NCBI GenBank assembly: GCA_020249925.1 | Contig: JADCER010000013.1 | Span: forward strand, 216,745-280,744 | Direction of reading: 5' to 3' | DNA from: Roseomonas sp. | Lineage (GTDB): Bacteria > Pseudomonadota > Alphaproteobacteria > Acetobacterales > Acetobacteraceae | DNA: 64,000 nt | Part shown: positions 16,341-24,358 of the stretch, piece after piece | How positions within the stretch are numbered: position 1 is the stretch's first letter | Layout: every line of letters starts with the position of its first letter | Program-made: the position numbers and the translations under genes | Notes under the pieces: model-generated | Seen by the model: only the letters and a program-made list of their open reading frames with translations | Database searches by the model: none | What the model was told of the DNA's origin: nothing

Positions 16341-17207
16341 ATGAAATGGCCGGCCATGGGCTATGCACGCGCCAAGAGCCTCGCCGAGCTGTGGTCAGCG
16401 CTTGAGACGCATGGAAGCGCGGCGCAAATCATTGCGGGCGGGCAGACGCTTCTGGCGACCCTCTCCTTCCGGCTTTCCGAACCCGGCACGCTGATTGACA
16501 TCAACGGCATCACGGAATTGCGCGGCATTTCCACCCACGGCCAGGTGCTGCGCCTTGGCGCGCTGACGCTGCATGCCGAGCTTTGCAGTGATCCACTGGT
16601 AAAGGCGCATGCGCCCTTGCTTGCGGCAGCAGCGCCCTTGATTGCGCATCCGGCCATTCGCAATCGCGGCACCTTGGGCGGCAGCCTGGCCTATGCCGAT
16701 CCGGCAGCCGAATTGCCGGCCTGCATGGTGGCGCTGGAAGGGACCATCATCGCGGCATCCGCCAAGGGCGAACGGCGCATCCCGGCGGCCGATTTTTTCA
16801 CTGATCTCCTGCAAACCGCGCTGGAACCGCAGGAAATCATCGCCGCGGTCGAAATCCCGGTGACCCAGCGTCTTGGCGCCATTGAGGAAATCACGCGCCG
16901 TTCCGGCGATTACGCCATGGCGGGGCTGGCTGCGACCCTGGCCTTGGATGCCGGGCGCGTCGTCGCGCCCCGTTTGGTTTATTTCGGTGTCGGCAAGGTT
17001 CCCGTGTTGGCTGCTACTGCCGCCAAAGCGCTTGAAGGCCGCAGCCTGGACCGTGCCGGCATCAGCGCCGCGCAGCAAGCGCTGGCGGATGATCTTGACC
17101 CGCCCCATGATTTGCATGGCCCGCCCGAGATGAAGCGCCATCTGGCGCGCGTCCTGACGGAGCGTGTTTTGCTTGGTTTTCTGAGCCCGAAGGTCGAAGC
17201 CGCATGA
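16341..17207 (+). CDS. Molybdenum hydroxylase FAD-binding subunit (CoxM/XdhB type)
   Basis: This 288-residue protein is the medium FAD subunit of a xanthine dehydrogenase-family enzyme. The two FAD-binding motifs are visible: IIAGGQTLLATLSF at about residues 31-44 and RNRGTLGGSLAYADPAAELPA at about 110-130. The C-terminal part is the CO dehydrogenase flavoprotein C-terminal domain. It passes electrons from the iron-sulfur subunit to an acceptor. It overlaps the small subunit by four bases (ATGA), and the order M-S-L is that of the CO dehydrogenase/aldehyde oxidase family. Confidence 0.92.
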   Translation: MKWPAMGYARAKSLAELWSALETHGSAAQIIAGGQTLLATLSFRLSEPGTLIDINGITELRGISTHGQVLRLGALTLHAELCSDPLVKAHAPLLAAAAPLIAHPAIRNRGTLGGSLAYADPAAELPACMVALEGTIIAASAKGERRIPAADFFTDLLQTALEPQEIIAAVEIPVTQRLGAIEEITRRSGDYAMAGLAATLALDAGRVVAPRLVYFGVGKVPVLAATAAKALEGRSLDRAGISAAQQALADDLDPPHDLHGPPEMKRHLARVLTERVLLGFLSPKVEAA

Positions 17208-17677
17208 TCCCGATTACGCTGACCGTGAATGGCGAAAAGGTGACACGGCATGTGGAACCGCGCCGCCACTTAATTGACTTTCTGCGCCTTGATCTTGGCC
17301 TGACAGGGTCTCATGCGGGCTGCGAGCATGGCGTTTGCGGCGCCTGCACCTTGCGCGTGAATGGCAAGATCATGCGTGGCTGTCTGATCCTTGCGGCTTC
17401 GCTGGATGGTGCTGAGGTTGTCACGATTGAAGGCCTTTCCGAAAGTGGGGAGGTTGCGGATTTGCAGGCAGCTTTTGTGGCGCGCAATGCAGCGCAATGC
17501 GGCTTTTGCACGCCAGGCATGGTGATGACGGCGGCTGAATTGCTGGCCGAAGGCGGCAGCCCAACACGGGGTGAAATTCGCGAATATCTTTCGGGCAATT
17601 ACTGCCGCTGCACGGGCTATCAGGCAATTGTGGATGCGGTTGAAGATACGCTCCGCAGCAGGGGGGCCACGCCATGA
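17204..17677 (+). CDS. Molybdenum hydroxylase [2Fe-2S] subunit (CoxS/XdhC type)
   Basis: This 157-residue protein carries both iron-sulfur sites of the family: the plant-type cluster C-x4-C-x2-C (GCEHGVCGACTL) with a further Cys (MRGC), and the C-terminal cluster CGFCTPGM with CRCTGYQ. The clusters relay electrons from the molybdenum site to the flavin. It overlaps both neighbours by four bases (start with the FAD subunit, stop with the large subunit), so the three subunits are co-translated. Confidence 0.95.
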   Translation: MIPITLTVNGEKVTRHVEPRRHLIDFLRLDLGLTGSHAGCEHGVCGACTLRVNGKIMRGCLILAASLDGAEVVTIEGLSESGEVADLQAAFVARNAAQCGFCTPGMVMTAAELLAEGGSPTRGEIREYLSGNYCRCTGYQAIVDAVEDTLRSRGATP

Positions 17678-20070
17678 ATGAGATTACGCCAGCCTCCATC
17701 GGCCTGTCGCGTGAAGATTTGCCCAATTCCTATATCGGGCGGTCCGTACCGCGCCCAAATGTGCCGAAGCTGGTGCAGGGCCGCGCGACCTATACGGATG
17801 ATGTGACGCTGCCGCGCATGCTGCATGCGGCATTTCTGCGCAGCCCCCATGCGCATGCAAAAATCAGCGCCATTGATACGGCGCGCGCCAAGGCCGTGCC
17901 GGGGGTGATCCGCGTCTTTACCGGCCATGATCTGGCGAAATTTTGCGATCCCTGGGTCGCCACACTGGATCATTTGAAGGGCATGAAATCCGCCCCGCAA
18001 TATCCACTACCGCTCAGCCGCGCCACCTGGCAGGGGGAGCCGATTGTGGCGGTGGTCGCAGAAAGCCGCGCCGCAGCCGAAGATGGCGTGGCCGCGCTGC
18101 AAGTGGAATTCGAAGCTTTGCCTGCGCAGATTGATATGGAAACGGCGCTCGCCCCAGGGTCCGTCGTGATCCATCCGGAACTTGGTGATAATCTGGTCTT
18201 TACCCGTACGGCCGAAACCGGCGATGTCGCCGCGGCTTTTGCCGCCGCGCATAAGGTTGTCGAGGCGCGCTTCGTCACGGGCCGGCATACGGGTGTGACG
18301 CTGGAACCGCGTTCCATCATCGCCGATTACAACCCGGCGGATGAAACACTCACCGTTTATCACTCGACCCAGGCGCCGCATATGATGCAGGGCGTCTTCG
18401 CCAAGCAGTTGCGCATGAAGGAAGGCGATGTCCGCGTGATCTGCAAGGATGTCGGTGGCAGCTTTGGCATCAAGGTGCATGTCTATCCGGATGAGGTCGC
18501 GGTGGCCGCCATGGCGCGCATTATGGGCCGCCCGGTGAAATTCGTGGCCGACCGCTTTGAATCCTTCGTGAGCGATATTCATGCGCGCGATCATCGCATC
18601 AAGGGGCGCCTGGCGGTGGATGCGGAAGGCCGCGTGCTGGCCTTTGATATTGATGACCTGACCGGGATCGGCCCCTACTCCGTCTATCCGCGCACCAGCG
18701 CGATTGAGGGCAATCAGGTCGTCAATCTTTGCGGCGGCCCTTATGATTTCAAGAATTACCGCTGCACCACCACCGTTGTGCTGCAGAATAAGACGCCGAC
18801 CTGCCAATACCGCGCCGTCGGTCACCCAATCGCCACAGCGGTAACGGAAGGGCTGATGGATCTGGCGGCCGAGGCGCTAGGGATGGACCCGGTGGAGATA
18901 CGCCGGCGCAATCTTATCCGTGATGATGCCTATCCCTATACCTCACCGCCCGGCATGCGTTTTGAAGGGCTTTCGCATCACGCGTCCTTGAACAAGCTGC
19001 TGGATATGGTGCCGCTTGAGCGAATTCGCGCGGATCAGGCAGAAGCACGCCAGCGCGGCGTTTATCGCGGCATTGGCTTTGCGTCCTTCATTGAACTGAC
19101 CAATCCCTCGCCCTTCATGTATGGCATTGGTGGCGCGCGCATTTCCGCACAGGATGGCTGTACGGTGCGCATGGACCCGGATGGGTCCATTGTTGCTTCC
19201 TCTGGCGTCACGGAACAGGGCCAAGGGACTGAGGCAATCCTGGCGCAGATCGTCGCCCATGGCGTTGGCGTGCCGGTCAATCGCGTGAAGATCATCACTG
19301 GCGATACGCAGACCACGCCTTATGGCGGCGGAACCTGGGCGTGTCGTGGTGCGGGGATTGGCGGGGAAGCGGCGCTGCAATCGGCCATTGCGCTCAAGCA
19401 GCAAATCCTGGAAGTGGCCGGCGCCATGCTGCAAGCGGTGCCAGATACACTTGATGTCGTGATGGGCGAAATCACGGATAGGGCCAGCGGCAAGCCGCGC
19501 ATGACGCTGTTTGAACTGGGCCGCATCGTCTATTTCCGTGGCGATACCCTGCCCAAGGAATTGCCGCGCGAATTGGTACAGACGCGCCACTTCATCACCA
19601 AGGAATACCCCTTCGCCTTCACCAATGGCATTCAGGCAAGCTGGGTGGAAGTGGACCCTGCCACCGGCATGGTGAAGCTGCTGGAACATTGGTGCGTGGA
19701 AGATTGCGGCCGCGTCGTGAACCCACTTTTGGTGGATGAACAGGTGCGCGGCGGCATTGTGCAGGGCATTGGCGGCGCGCTTTACGAACATTGCGTCTAT
19801 GATGCGGAAGGCAATCTGCTGACCACGACGCTCGCCGATTATCTGGTGCCCATGTCGGCGGAAATGCCCGAAATCCATGTTGGCCATGTGGAAACGCCAA
19901 CGCGCGAATCCTTGCTTGGCGCCAAGGGCGCTGGAGAAGCCGGCACCGCCGGCGCGCCAGCGGCCATCATGAATGCCATCAATGATGCGCTGAAGCCCTT
20001 CAAGGCCCGCGTGCATGAACAGCCCTTCACGCCAGAGCGCATTCTGCGCGCGCTTGGCACCATCACCTGA
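17674..20070 (+). CDS. Molybdenum hydroxylase large subunit (xanthine dehydrogenase/aldehyde oxidase family)
   Basis: This 798-residue catalytic subunit binds molybdopterin-cytosine dinucleotide. Family features include GRATYTDDVTLPRMLHAAFLRSPHAHA near the N-terminus, KDVGGSFGIKVHVYPDE, and the catalytic glutamate Glu755 in GAKGAGEAG. The active-site loop reads QYRAVGHP, not the AYxCSFR of true CO dehydrogenase (form I) nor AYRGAGR of form II, so CO is unlikely and the substrate is probably an aromatic or heterocyclic compound or an aldehyde. The gene is followed by a TRAP transporter in the same orientation, which probably imports the substrate. Confidence 0.92.
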   Translation: MNEITPASIGLSREDLPNSYIGRSVPRPNVPKLVQGRATYTDDVTLPRMLHAAFLRSPHAHAKISAIDTARAKAVPGVIRVFTGHDLAKFCDPWVATLDHLKGMKSAPQYPLPLSRATWQGEPIVAVVAESRAAAEDGVAALQVEFEALPAQIDMETALAPGSVVIHPELGDNLVFTRTAETGDVAAAFAAAHKVVEARFVTGRHTGVTLEPRSIIADYNPADETLTVYHSTQAPHMMQGVFAKQLRMKEGDVRVICKDVGGSFGIKVHVYPDEVAVAAMARIMGRPVKFVADRFESFVSDIHARDHRIKGRLAVDAEGRVLAFDIDDLTGIGPYSVYPRTSAIEGNQVVNLCGGPYDFKNYRCTTTVVLQNKTPTCQYRAVGHPIATAVTEGLMDLAAEALGMDPVEIRRRNLIRDDAYPYTSPPGMRFEGLSHHASLNKLLDMVPLERIRADQAEARQRGVYRGIGFASFIELTNPSPFMYGIGGARISAQDGCTVRMDPDGSIVASSGVTEQGQGTEAILAQIVAHGVGVPVNRVKIITGDTQTTPYGGGTWACRGAGIGGEAALQSAIALKQQILEVAGAMLQAVPDTLDVVMGEITDRASGKPRMTLFELGRIVYFRGDTLPKELPRELVQTRHFITKEYPFAFTNGIQASWVEVDPATGMVKLLEHWCVEDCGRVVNPLLVDEQVRGGIVQGIGGALYEHCVYDAEGNLLTTTLADYLVPMSAEMPEIHVGHVETPTRESLLGAKGAGEAGTAGAPAAIMNAINDALKPFKARVHEQPFTPERILRALGTIT

Positions 20071-20081
20071 ACAGATTCAAC

Positions 20082-20098
20082 GGCGTTCGCAAAACGCC
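20082..20098 (+). promoter_or_regulatory. Small hairpin upstream of the second dctP
   Basis: GGCGTT (20082-20087) and AACGCC (20093-20098) can form a six-base stem with a five-base loop, between the large-subunit stop and the dctP ribosome site (AGGGAGA at 20104-20110). It may act in transcript processing or stability, which would help raise receptor levels over the enzyme. Evidence is limited to the fold. Confidence 0.3.
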
Positions 20099-20116
20099 AC
20101 AACAGGGAGATTTGCA

Positions 20117-21187
20117 ATGACCACCCTTCGACGGAGCCTGATTCTGGGCGCTTCGGCGCTGCCCTTGTTTTCCATCCATAGCCGCGCACAAACGGCGCTG
20201 AACATCACCATCGCCTCCAGCCACCCGGTTGCGAATTTCTGGGTGTCGATGATGAAGAATGTCTTCCAGCCGGAAGTGGACAAGCTGCTGCGCGACGGCG
20301 GCAATACGCATCGCGTCAATTGGCGTGAATCCTATGGCGGCACGCTCTATCGCTTCCAGGACACGATGGAAGCCGTGCGCGATAACATCACCGATATCGG
20401 CTATGTCGGTACGCTCTGGGAAGGCAGCACCATGCCGCTGCAGAACGTGACCTATTTCACGCCTTTCGCGACCGGTGATCACGCCCTGGTGGCCAATGCG
20501 TTTGAGGCGATGAACCAGAATGTGCCGGCCATTCGGCAGAATTGGAACGGCCTCAATATGGTGCCGCTCAGTTCCTACATCACCGATACCTATCACATCT
20601 GGTCGAATTTCCCGGTGCGCAGCCTGGATGATTTGCGCAACCGCAAAATCTCGGCCCCTGGCACCAGCGCCAATTGGCTGACCGGCACGGGCGCGACGCC
20701 GGTGGATGGCGCGCTCACTACCTATTACACCGATATCCAGACCGGTGTTTCAGAAGGCGCGCTTTCCTTCTTTGTTGGTATTCTGCCGACCCGCGTGCAT
20801 GAAGTGGCGCGCTACATCACGAAATGCGATGTGGGTGCGATGTATGTCGGCGGCATTGCGGCGAATAAGCAGCGCTTTGATCGTTGGCCAGAAGGTGTAC
20901 GCCGCGCCATGACGGAAGCGGGCAAAACGACGACGCAGGCGCATATTCGCGATGTCTCGGCCCGCATCGCGGCGGCTGAGACGGAAATGCAGCGCCAGGG
21001 CGCCATCATCAGCACCCTGCCAACGGCAGAGCGTGAGCGCTGGATCCGCGGCCTGCCCAATCTGGCGCGCACCTGGGTGGATAGCTCTGGCCCCGCGGCG
21101 CGGGATGTGTTGAACGCTTATTTTGCGGCCATTCGCGCGGCAGGCCAGACGCCTGGGCGCAATTGGGACCGCGAAGTCACTTCCTGA
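20117..21187 (+). CDS. dctP: TRAP transporter substrate-binding protein DctP
   Basis: This 356-residue periplasmic receptor has a signal peptide (MTTLRRSLILGASALPLFSIHSRAQ) with two arginines near the start that could be read by Tat or Sec. The body shows DctP features: ESYGGTLYRFQDTMEAVRDNITDIGYV, the LDDLRNRKISAPG segment, and TGVSEGALSF. I start at ATG 20117, with AGGGAGA six bases upstream. It lies directly after the molybdenum hydroxylase and before dctQM in one orientation, so it probably binds that enzyme's substrate or a precursor. Confidence 0.9.
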   Translation: MTTLRRSLILGASALPLFSIHSRAQTALNITIASSHPVANFWVSMMKNVFQPEVDKLLRDGGNTHRVNWRESYGGTLYRFQDTMEAVRDNITDIGYVGTLWEGSTMPLQNVTYFTPFATGDHALVANAFEAMNQNVPAIRQNWNGLNMVPLSSYITDTYHIWSNFPVRSLDDLRNRKISAPGTSANWLTGTGATPVDGALTTYYTDIQTGVSEGALSFFVGILPTRVHEVARYITKCDVGAMYVGGIAANKQRFDRWPEGVRRAMTEAGKTTTQAHIRDVSARIAAAETEMQRQGAIISTLPTAERERWIRGLPNLARTWVDSSGPAARDVLNAYFAAIRAAGQTPGRNWDREVTS

Positions 21188-21205
21188 TCCGGAAGGCCTG
21201 CCCGC

Positions 21206-21760
21206 TTGGCTGATGATATTGATATGGCGGCGTTGGATAGCGCCGCCCCCAGGCAGCCCCTCGGCCCGATCCAGATGCTGCTTGATGGCCTGGCCGCCAT
21301 TGGCACCATTTGGACCTTCGGGCTGATGCTGCTGATTTGTGCCGATGTCATTGGCCGATCCTTCCTGAATGCGCCCATCACCGGGGTCGCGGAAATTGCC
21401 GCGCATTCGGTGGTGGGGATCGTCTTTCTGCAGATTGGCGCCACCATCTATCACCGCCGCATGACACGCGCGGATTTCCTGATCCAGCGGGTGCTGGCCT
21501 GGGCGCCGCGTTTCGGGCGCGGGCTTGAGGCGTTGTTTTTTCTGATCGGCGCGGCGGTGATGTTCTTCATCGCGCAAGCCGCTTGGCCGGGCATGTGGAA
21601 TTCCATCAATTTGCGCGAATTCTTCGGCGTGCAGGGGCTTTTCACCGTGCCGACCTGGCCCTTTCGTGGCCTGATCGTGCTGGGCGGCGTGGCGGGGGGC
21701 ATTGCCTATCTGGCGGTATTTGTCGCGGAACTGCGCGGGATGCTGACGCGCCATGGATGA
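21206..21760 (+). CDS. dctQ: TRAP transporter small permease DctQ
   Basis: This 184-residue membrane protein has four hydrophobic segments and the DctQ pattern with ADVIGRSFLNAPITGVAEIAAHSVVGIVFLQIG. A TTG start at 21206 fits because GGAAGG lies nine bases upstream; an ATG at 21224 is the alternative and would remove only six residues. The stop overlaps dctM by eight bases. It completes the small membrane subunit of the importer linked to the molybdenum hydroxylase. Confidence 0.87.
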   Translation: MADDIDMAALDSAAPRQPLGPIQMLLDGLAAIGTIWTFGLMLLICADVIGRSFLNAPITGVAEIAAHSVVGIVFLQIGATIYHRRMTRADFLIQRVLAWAPRFGRGLEALFFLIGAAVMFFIAQAAWPGMWNSINLREFFGVQGLFTVPTWPFRGLIVLGGVAGGIAYLAVFVAELRGMLTRHG

Positions 21761-23072
21761 TACCAGCCTTGGCTTCGCCTTGATCGGGCTGATGGTGACG
21801 CTGATCATCATCGGCCTGCCTATTGGCATTACGCTGATTTCAACTGGTGCTATCGGTGTTTGGCTGATCCGCGAGAATCCTGATCTGGCCTTTCGCTTCG
21901 CCGCCATGGCGACCTATTCCGGCATTCAGGATTATCTGTTTGCGACCATACCGCTTTTCGTCCTGATGGGGCTTTTGGTCAGTATTTCCGATGTCGGGAA
22001 GGACACGTTTGATGTCGCCCAGAATTTATTGAAACGCATCAAGGGCGGGCTTGGAATCGCAACCGTTGGCGCCAATGCGGTATTCGCGGCGGTGACAGGG
22101 GTTTCCATCGCCTCTGCCGCTGTCTTCACCAAAGTCGCGGTGCCTGAGATGGTGCGCCACGGCTATTCCATGCGCTTCGCCGCCGGCACGGTCGCGGGCA
22201 GCAGCATTCTTGGCATGCTGATACCGCCGTCACTGCTCATGATCGTCTATGGCGTATTGGCCGAGGTTTCCATCGGCGCCATGTTCATCGCGGGCGCCAT
22301 TCCGGGCGTGATTATCGCCATCAGCTTCGCCATCATGATCTGGTGCTATGCGCGTTTCGCGCCCCAGCGCATCATGAACGCTACCACCGGCCCTGTGATG
22401 GTTGATGAAAAGCTCATGGGCCCGGCGGAAATGCTCGGCAAGTCAGTGCCCATCCTCTCGCTTGTGGCGCTGATCCTGGGCGGGCTTTACACAGGTTTCT
22501 TCACGCCGACCGAAGCAGGTGCGGTGGGTGCTGCGGGCGCCTTGCTGATTGCCTTGGTAAGGCGGCGCCTGACGCTTGCGAAATTCTGGCGTGTTCTGCG
22601 TGAAACCGGCCTGGTCTCAGCCGCCATCCTGTTCCTGCTTATTGCGGCCGGGCTTTATTCGCGCATGCTGTCCATGGCGGGCGTGCCCAATGCCATTGGC
22701 GATTTCGTAGAGCATTTGGGCCTTGGGCCTTATGGGTTCCTGTTCGCCTTCGTCATTGTCATTCTTCTGATGGGGATGATTCTGGACAGTACCTCCATTC
22801 TGCTCATCATGGTGCCGATTGGCGCACCGATCGCAACCGCGATGGGGTTTGACCTGATCCATTTCGGTATTGTCACCATCATTGCAGTGGAGATGGGGTT
22901 GCTGACGCCGCCCTTTGGCATTTCGGTCTTTACCGTGAAGGCAACCTTGGCTGACCCGAAGGTCAGCATTGAATCGATCTTTGCCGGCGCCTTGCCCTTT
23001 GTGGCGGTGATGGGCTTGGCGCTGATCCTGATCGCCTTCTTCCCCATTCTTGCGACAGCGCTTGTGCGCTAG
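21753..23072 (+). CDS. dctM: TRAP transporter large permease DctM
   Basis: This 439-residue permease has about 12 membrane segments and the usual TRAP-M motifs: LFVLMGLLVSISDVGKDTFDVAQNLL, GANAVFAAVTGVSIASAAVF, AGSSILGMLIPPSLLMIVYG and, near the end, EMGLLTPPFGISVFTVK. It is the conducting subunit of the sodium-driven importer and the last gene of the six-gene unit 16341-23072. A large composite palindrome (23071-23165) overlaps its stop and follows it. Confidence 0.93.
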   Translation: MDDTSLGFALIGLMVTLIIIGLPIGITLISTGAIGVWLIRENPDLAFRFAAMATYSGIQDYLFATIPLFVLMGLLVSISDVGKDTFDVAQNLLKRIKGGLGIATVGANAVFAAVTGVSIASAAVFTKVAVPEMVRHGYSMRFAAGTVAGSSILGMLIPPSLLMIVYGVLAEVSIGAMFIAGAIPGVIIAISFAIMIWCYARFAPQRIMNATTGPVMVDEKLMGPAEMLGKSVPILSLVALILGGLYTGFFTPTEAGAVGAAGALLIALVRRRLTLAKFWRVLRETGLVSAAILFLLIAAGLYSRMLSMAGVPNAIGDFVEHLGLGPYGFLFAFVIVILLMGMILDSTSILLIMVPIGAPIATAMGFDLIHFGIVTIIAVEMGLLTPPFGISVFTVKATLADPKVSIESIFAGALPFVAVMGLALILIAFFPILATALVR

Positions 23073-23112
23073 AGCATGCTGCGTTCACGTGGGCTCACGC
23101 AGCACGCTCTAC
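23071..23112. repeat. Long imperfect hairpin overlapping the dctM stop
   Basis: TAGAGCATGCTGCGT (23071-23085) pairs with ACGCAGCACGCTCTA (23098-23112) with one A-C mismatch, around the 12-base loop tcacgtgggctc. Its first two bases are the end of the dctM stop codon. With the second palindrome at 23138-23165 it looks like a mobile intergenic repeat of the type common in alphaproteobacteria, and it probably also ends the dctM transcript. Confidence 0.5.
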
Positions 23113-23137
23113 CTCGTTGTTTTTCGAGCATCTTCAC

Positions 23138-23165
23138 ACGTTCAGATGATTCCATCTGAACGTGA
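23138..23165. repeat. 12-bp perfect palindrome with ATTC loop
   Basis: CACGTTCAGATG (23138-23149) pairs perfectly with CATCTGAACGTG (23154-23165) around a four-base loop. It follows the 23071-23112 hairpin and a short T run (23119-23125). The two together form a composite intergenic element between convergent dctM and the Bug gene. The 90 bases to the Bug stop codon hold nothing else I can identify. Confidence 0.5.
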
Positions 23166-23254
23166 TCTGCTGTGAGCCGTCTCCCGCTTGGATAACCCTG
23201 CGGAAGACGCCGCGAACAGCCTATGGGCGCGCAAACCCCCATCGGGCGATCACG

Positions 23255-24235
23255 TCACTCCGGCCTCACGCCCGCGGTGCGCAGCACGGCGGCGCTGCGC
23301 GCCAATTCCTCACGCACATAGGCGGCGAAGGCTGGAATGGTCGCGAATTGCGGTTCGATTTCAATGCCAATGTCAACCAGGCGCGGTCTGATGCGTTCCA
23401 GCGCCGCGTTGTAGGTGACATTCAGCGATTCCACGATGCTGCGCGGTGTCTGCGCCGGCACAAAGGCACCCATCCAGGCCGCACCAGCCCAGGCGGGCAG
23501 CCCGGCTTCAGTGGCTGAGGGAATTTCCGGCAGGCTCGCCACGCGCTGAGACCCGGAAATGGCAATCGGGCGCACCGTGCCGGCGCGGATATGAGAAGTG
23601 GCGGAAGCGGTCGGGTCCACTGCCATATGCGCTTCGCCCGAAATCACTGCCGCCATGGCGGGGCCACCACCGCGATATTGCACCATCTGCATTTCCACAT
23701 CCGGCAGCACGGCGCGGAAGACCTCTGAGGTCAAATGATTGGCGCTGCCAATCCCGGCAGAGGCAAAATTGATCTTCCCCGAATTGGCGCGCAACCAAAC
23801 AATCAGGGATTGCATATCGGTCGCGGGAATATTGCGATTGATCACCAGCACCTGCGGAATGCGGCCCAAATGCGCAACGGGGGCGAAATCCGCAATCGGA
23901 TCATATGGCATGCGCGCCACCAGGCTGGGCGCGATCACATGCGCATTGGAATGGATCATGATGGTATAGCCATCCGGCGCGGATTTGGCGGCGGCCTCTG
24001 CGCCGATCAGCCCGGCCGCACCGCCGGCGCGGTTTTCCACCACCATATTCTGGCCGAGCATCTGCCCCGCCGCATCGGACACCAGCCGCGCCACCACATC
24101 GGTCGCCCCGCCGGGCGCGAAGGGCACAATCACGCGCATCGGCCGATCCGGCCGCCAGGCCCCCTGCGCGCGGGCTGAGGCAAGGGCAGGTGTGGCAAGC
24201 GCAAGCGCCAAAGCGCCACGACGAGTAAGCTGCAT
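23255..24235 (-). CDS. Bug-family tripartite tricarboxylate transporter substrate-binding protein
   Basis: This 326-residue periplasmic receptor has a signal peptide (MQLTRRGALALALATPALASARAQ) with a twin-arginine-like start. The Bug/TctC fold is shown by WRPDRPMRVIVPFAPGGATDVVARLV, VVENRAGGAAGLIGAEAAAKSAPDGYTI, and QYRGGGPAMAAVISGE. Bug proteins bind carboxylates and deliver them to TctAB. No TctA or TctB gene is nearby, so this is one of the orphan receptors common in such genomes. The ATG at 24235 has GGAAGGA upstream. It is divergent from the ThDP enzyme. Confidence 0.9.
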   Translation of the reverse strand: MQLTRRGALALALATPALASARAQGAWRPDRPMRVIVPFAPGGATDVVARLVSDAAGQMLGQNMVVENRAGGAAGLIGAEAAAKSAPDGYTIMIHSNAHVIAPSLVARMPYDPIADFAPVAHLGRIPQVLVINRNIPATDMQSLIVWLRANSGKINFASAGIGSANHLTSEVFRAVLPDVEMQMVQYRGGGPAMAAVISGEAHMAVDPTASATSHIRAGTVRPIAISGSQRVASLPEIPSATEAGLPAWAGAAWMGAFVPAQTPRSIVESLNVTYNAALERIRPRLVDIGIEIEPQFATIPAFAAYVREELARSAAVLRTAGVRPE

Positions 24236-24358
24236 GAAACGGCGTCCTTCCCGGTTTGAATGCTTCCCTGAGCGGGCGCTTATACAGATTTTGCGGCCTG
24301 GCGCCATGGATCATCTTTGGCCCCCGCGCTATGCCTTCTGCCAGGAAGGATCGCTATC

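Noticed and set aside
17674..20070. Carbon monoxide dehydrogenase large subunit (coxL)
   Set aside because: The active-site loop is QYRAVGHP, which matches neither the form I nor form II CoxL signature, so only the broader family name is supported.
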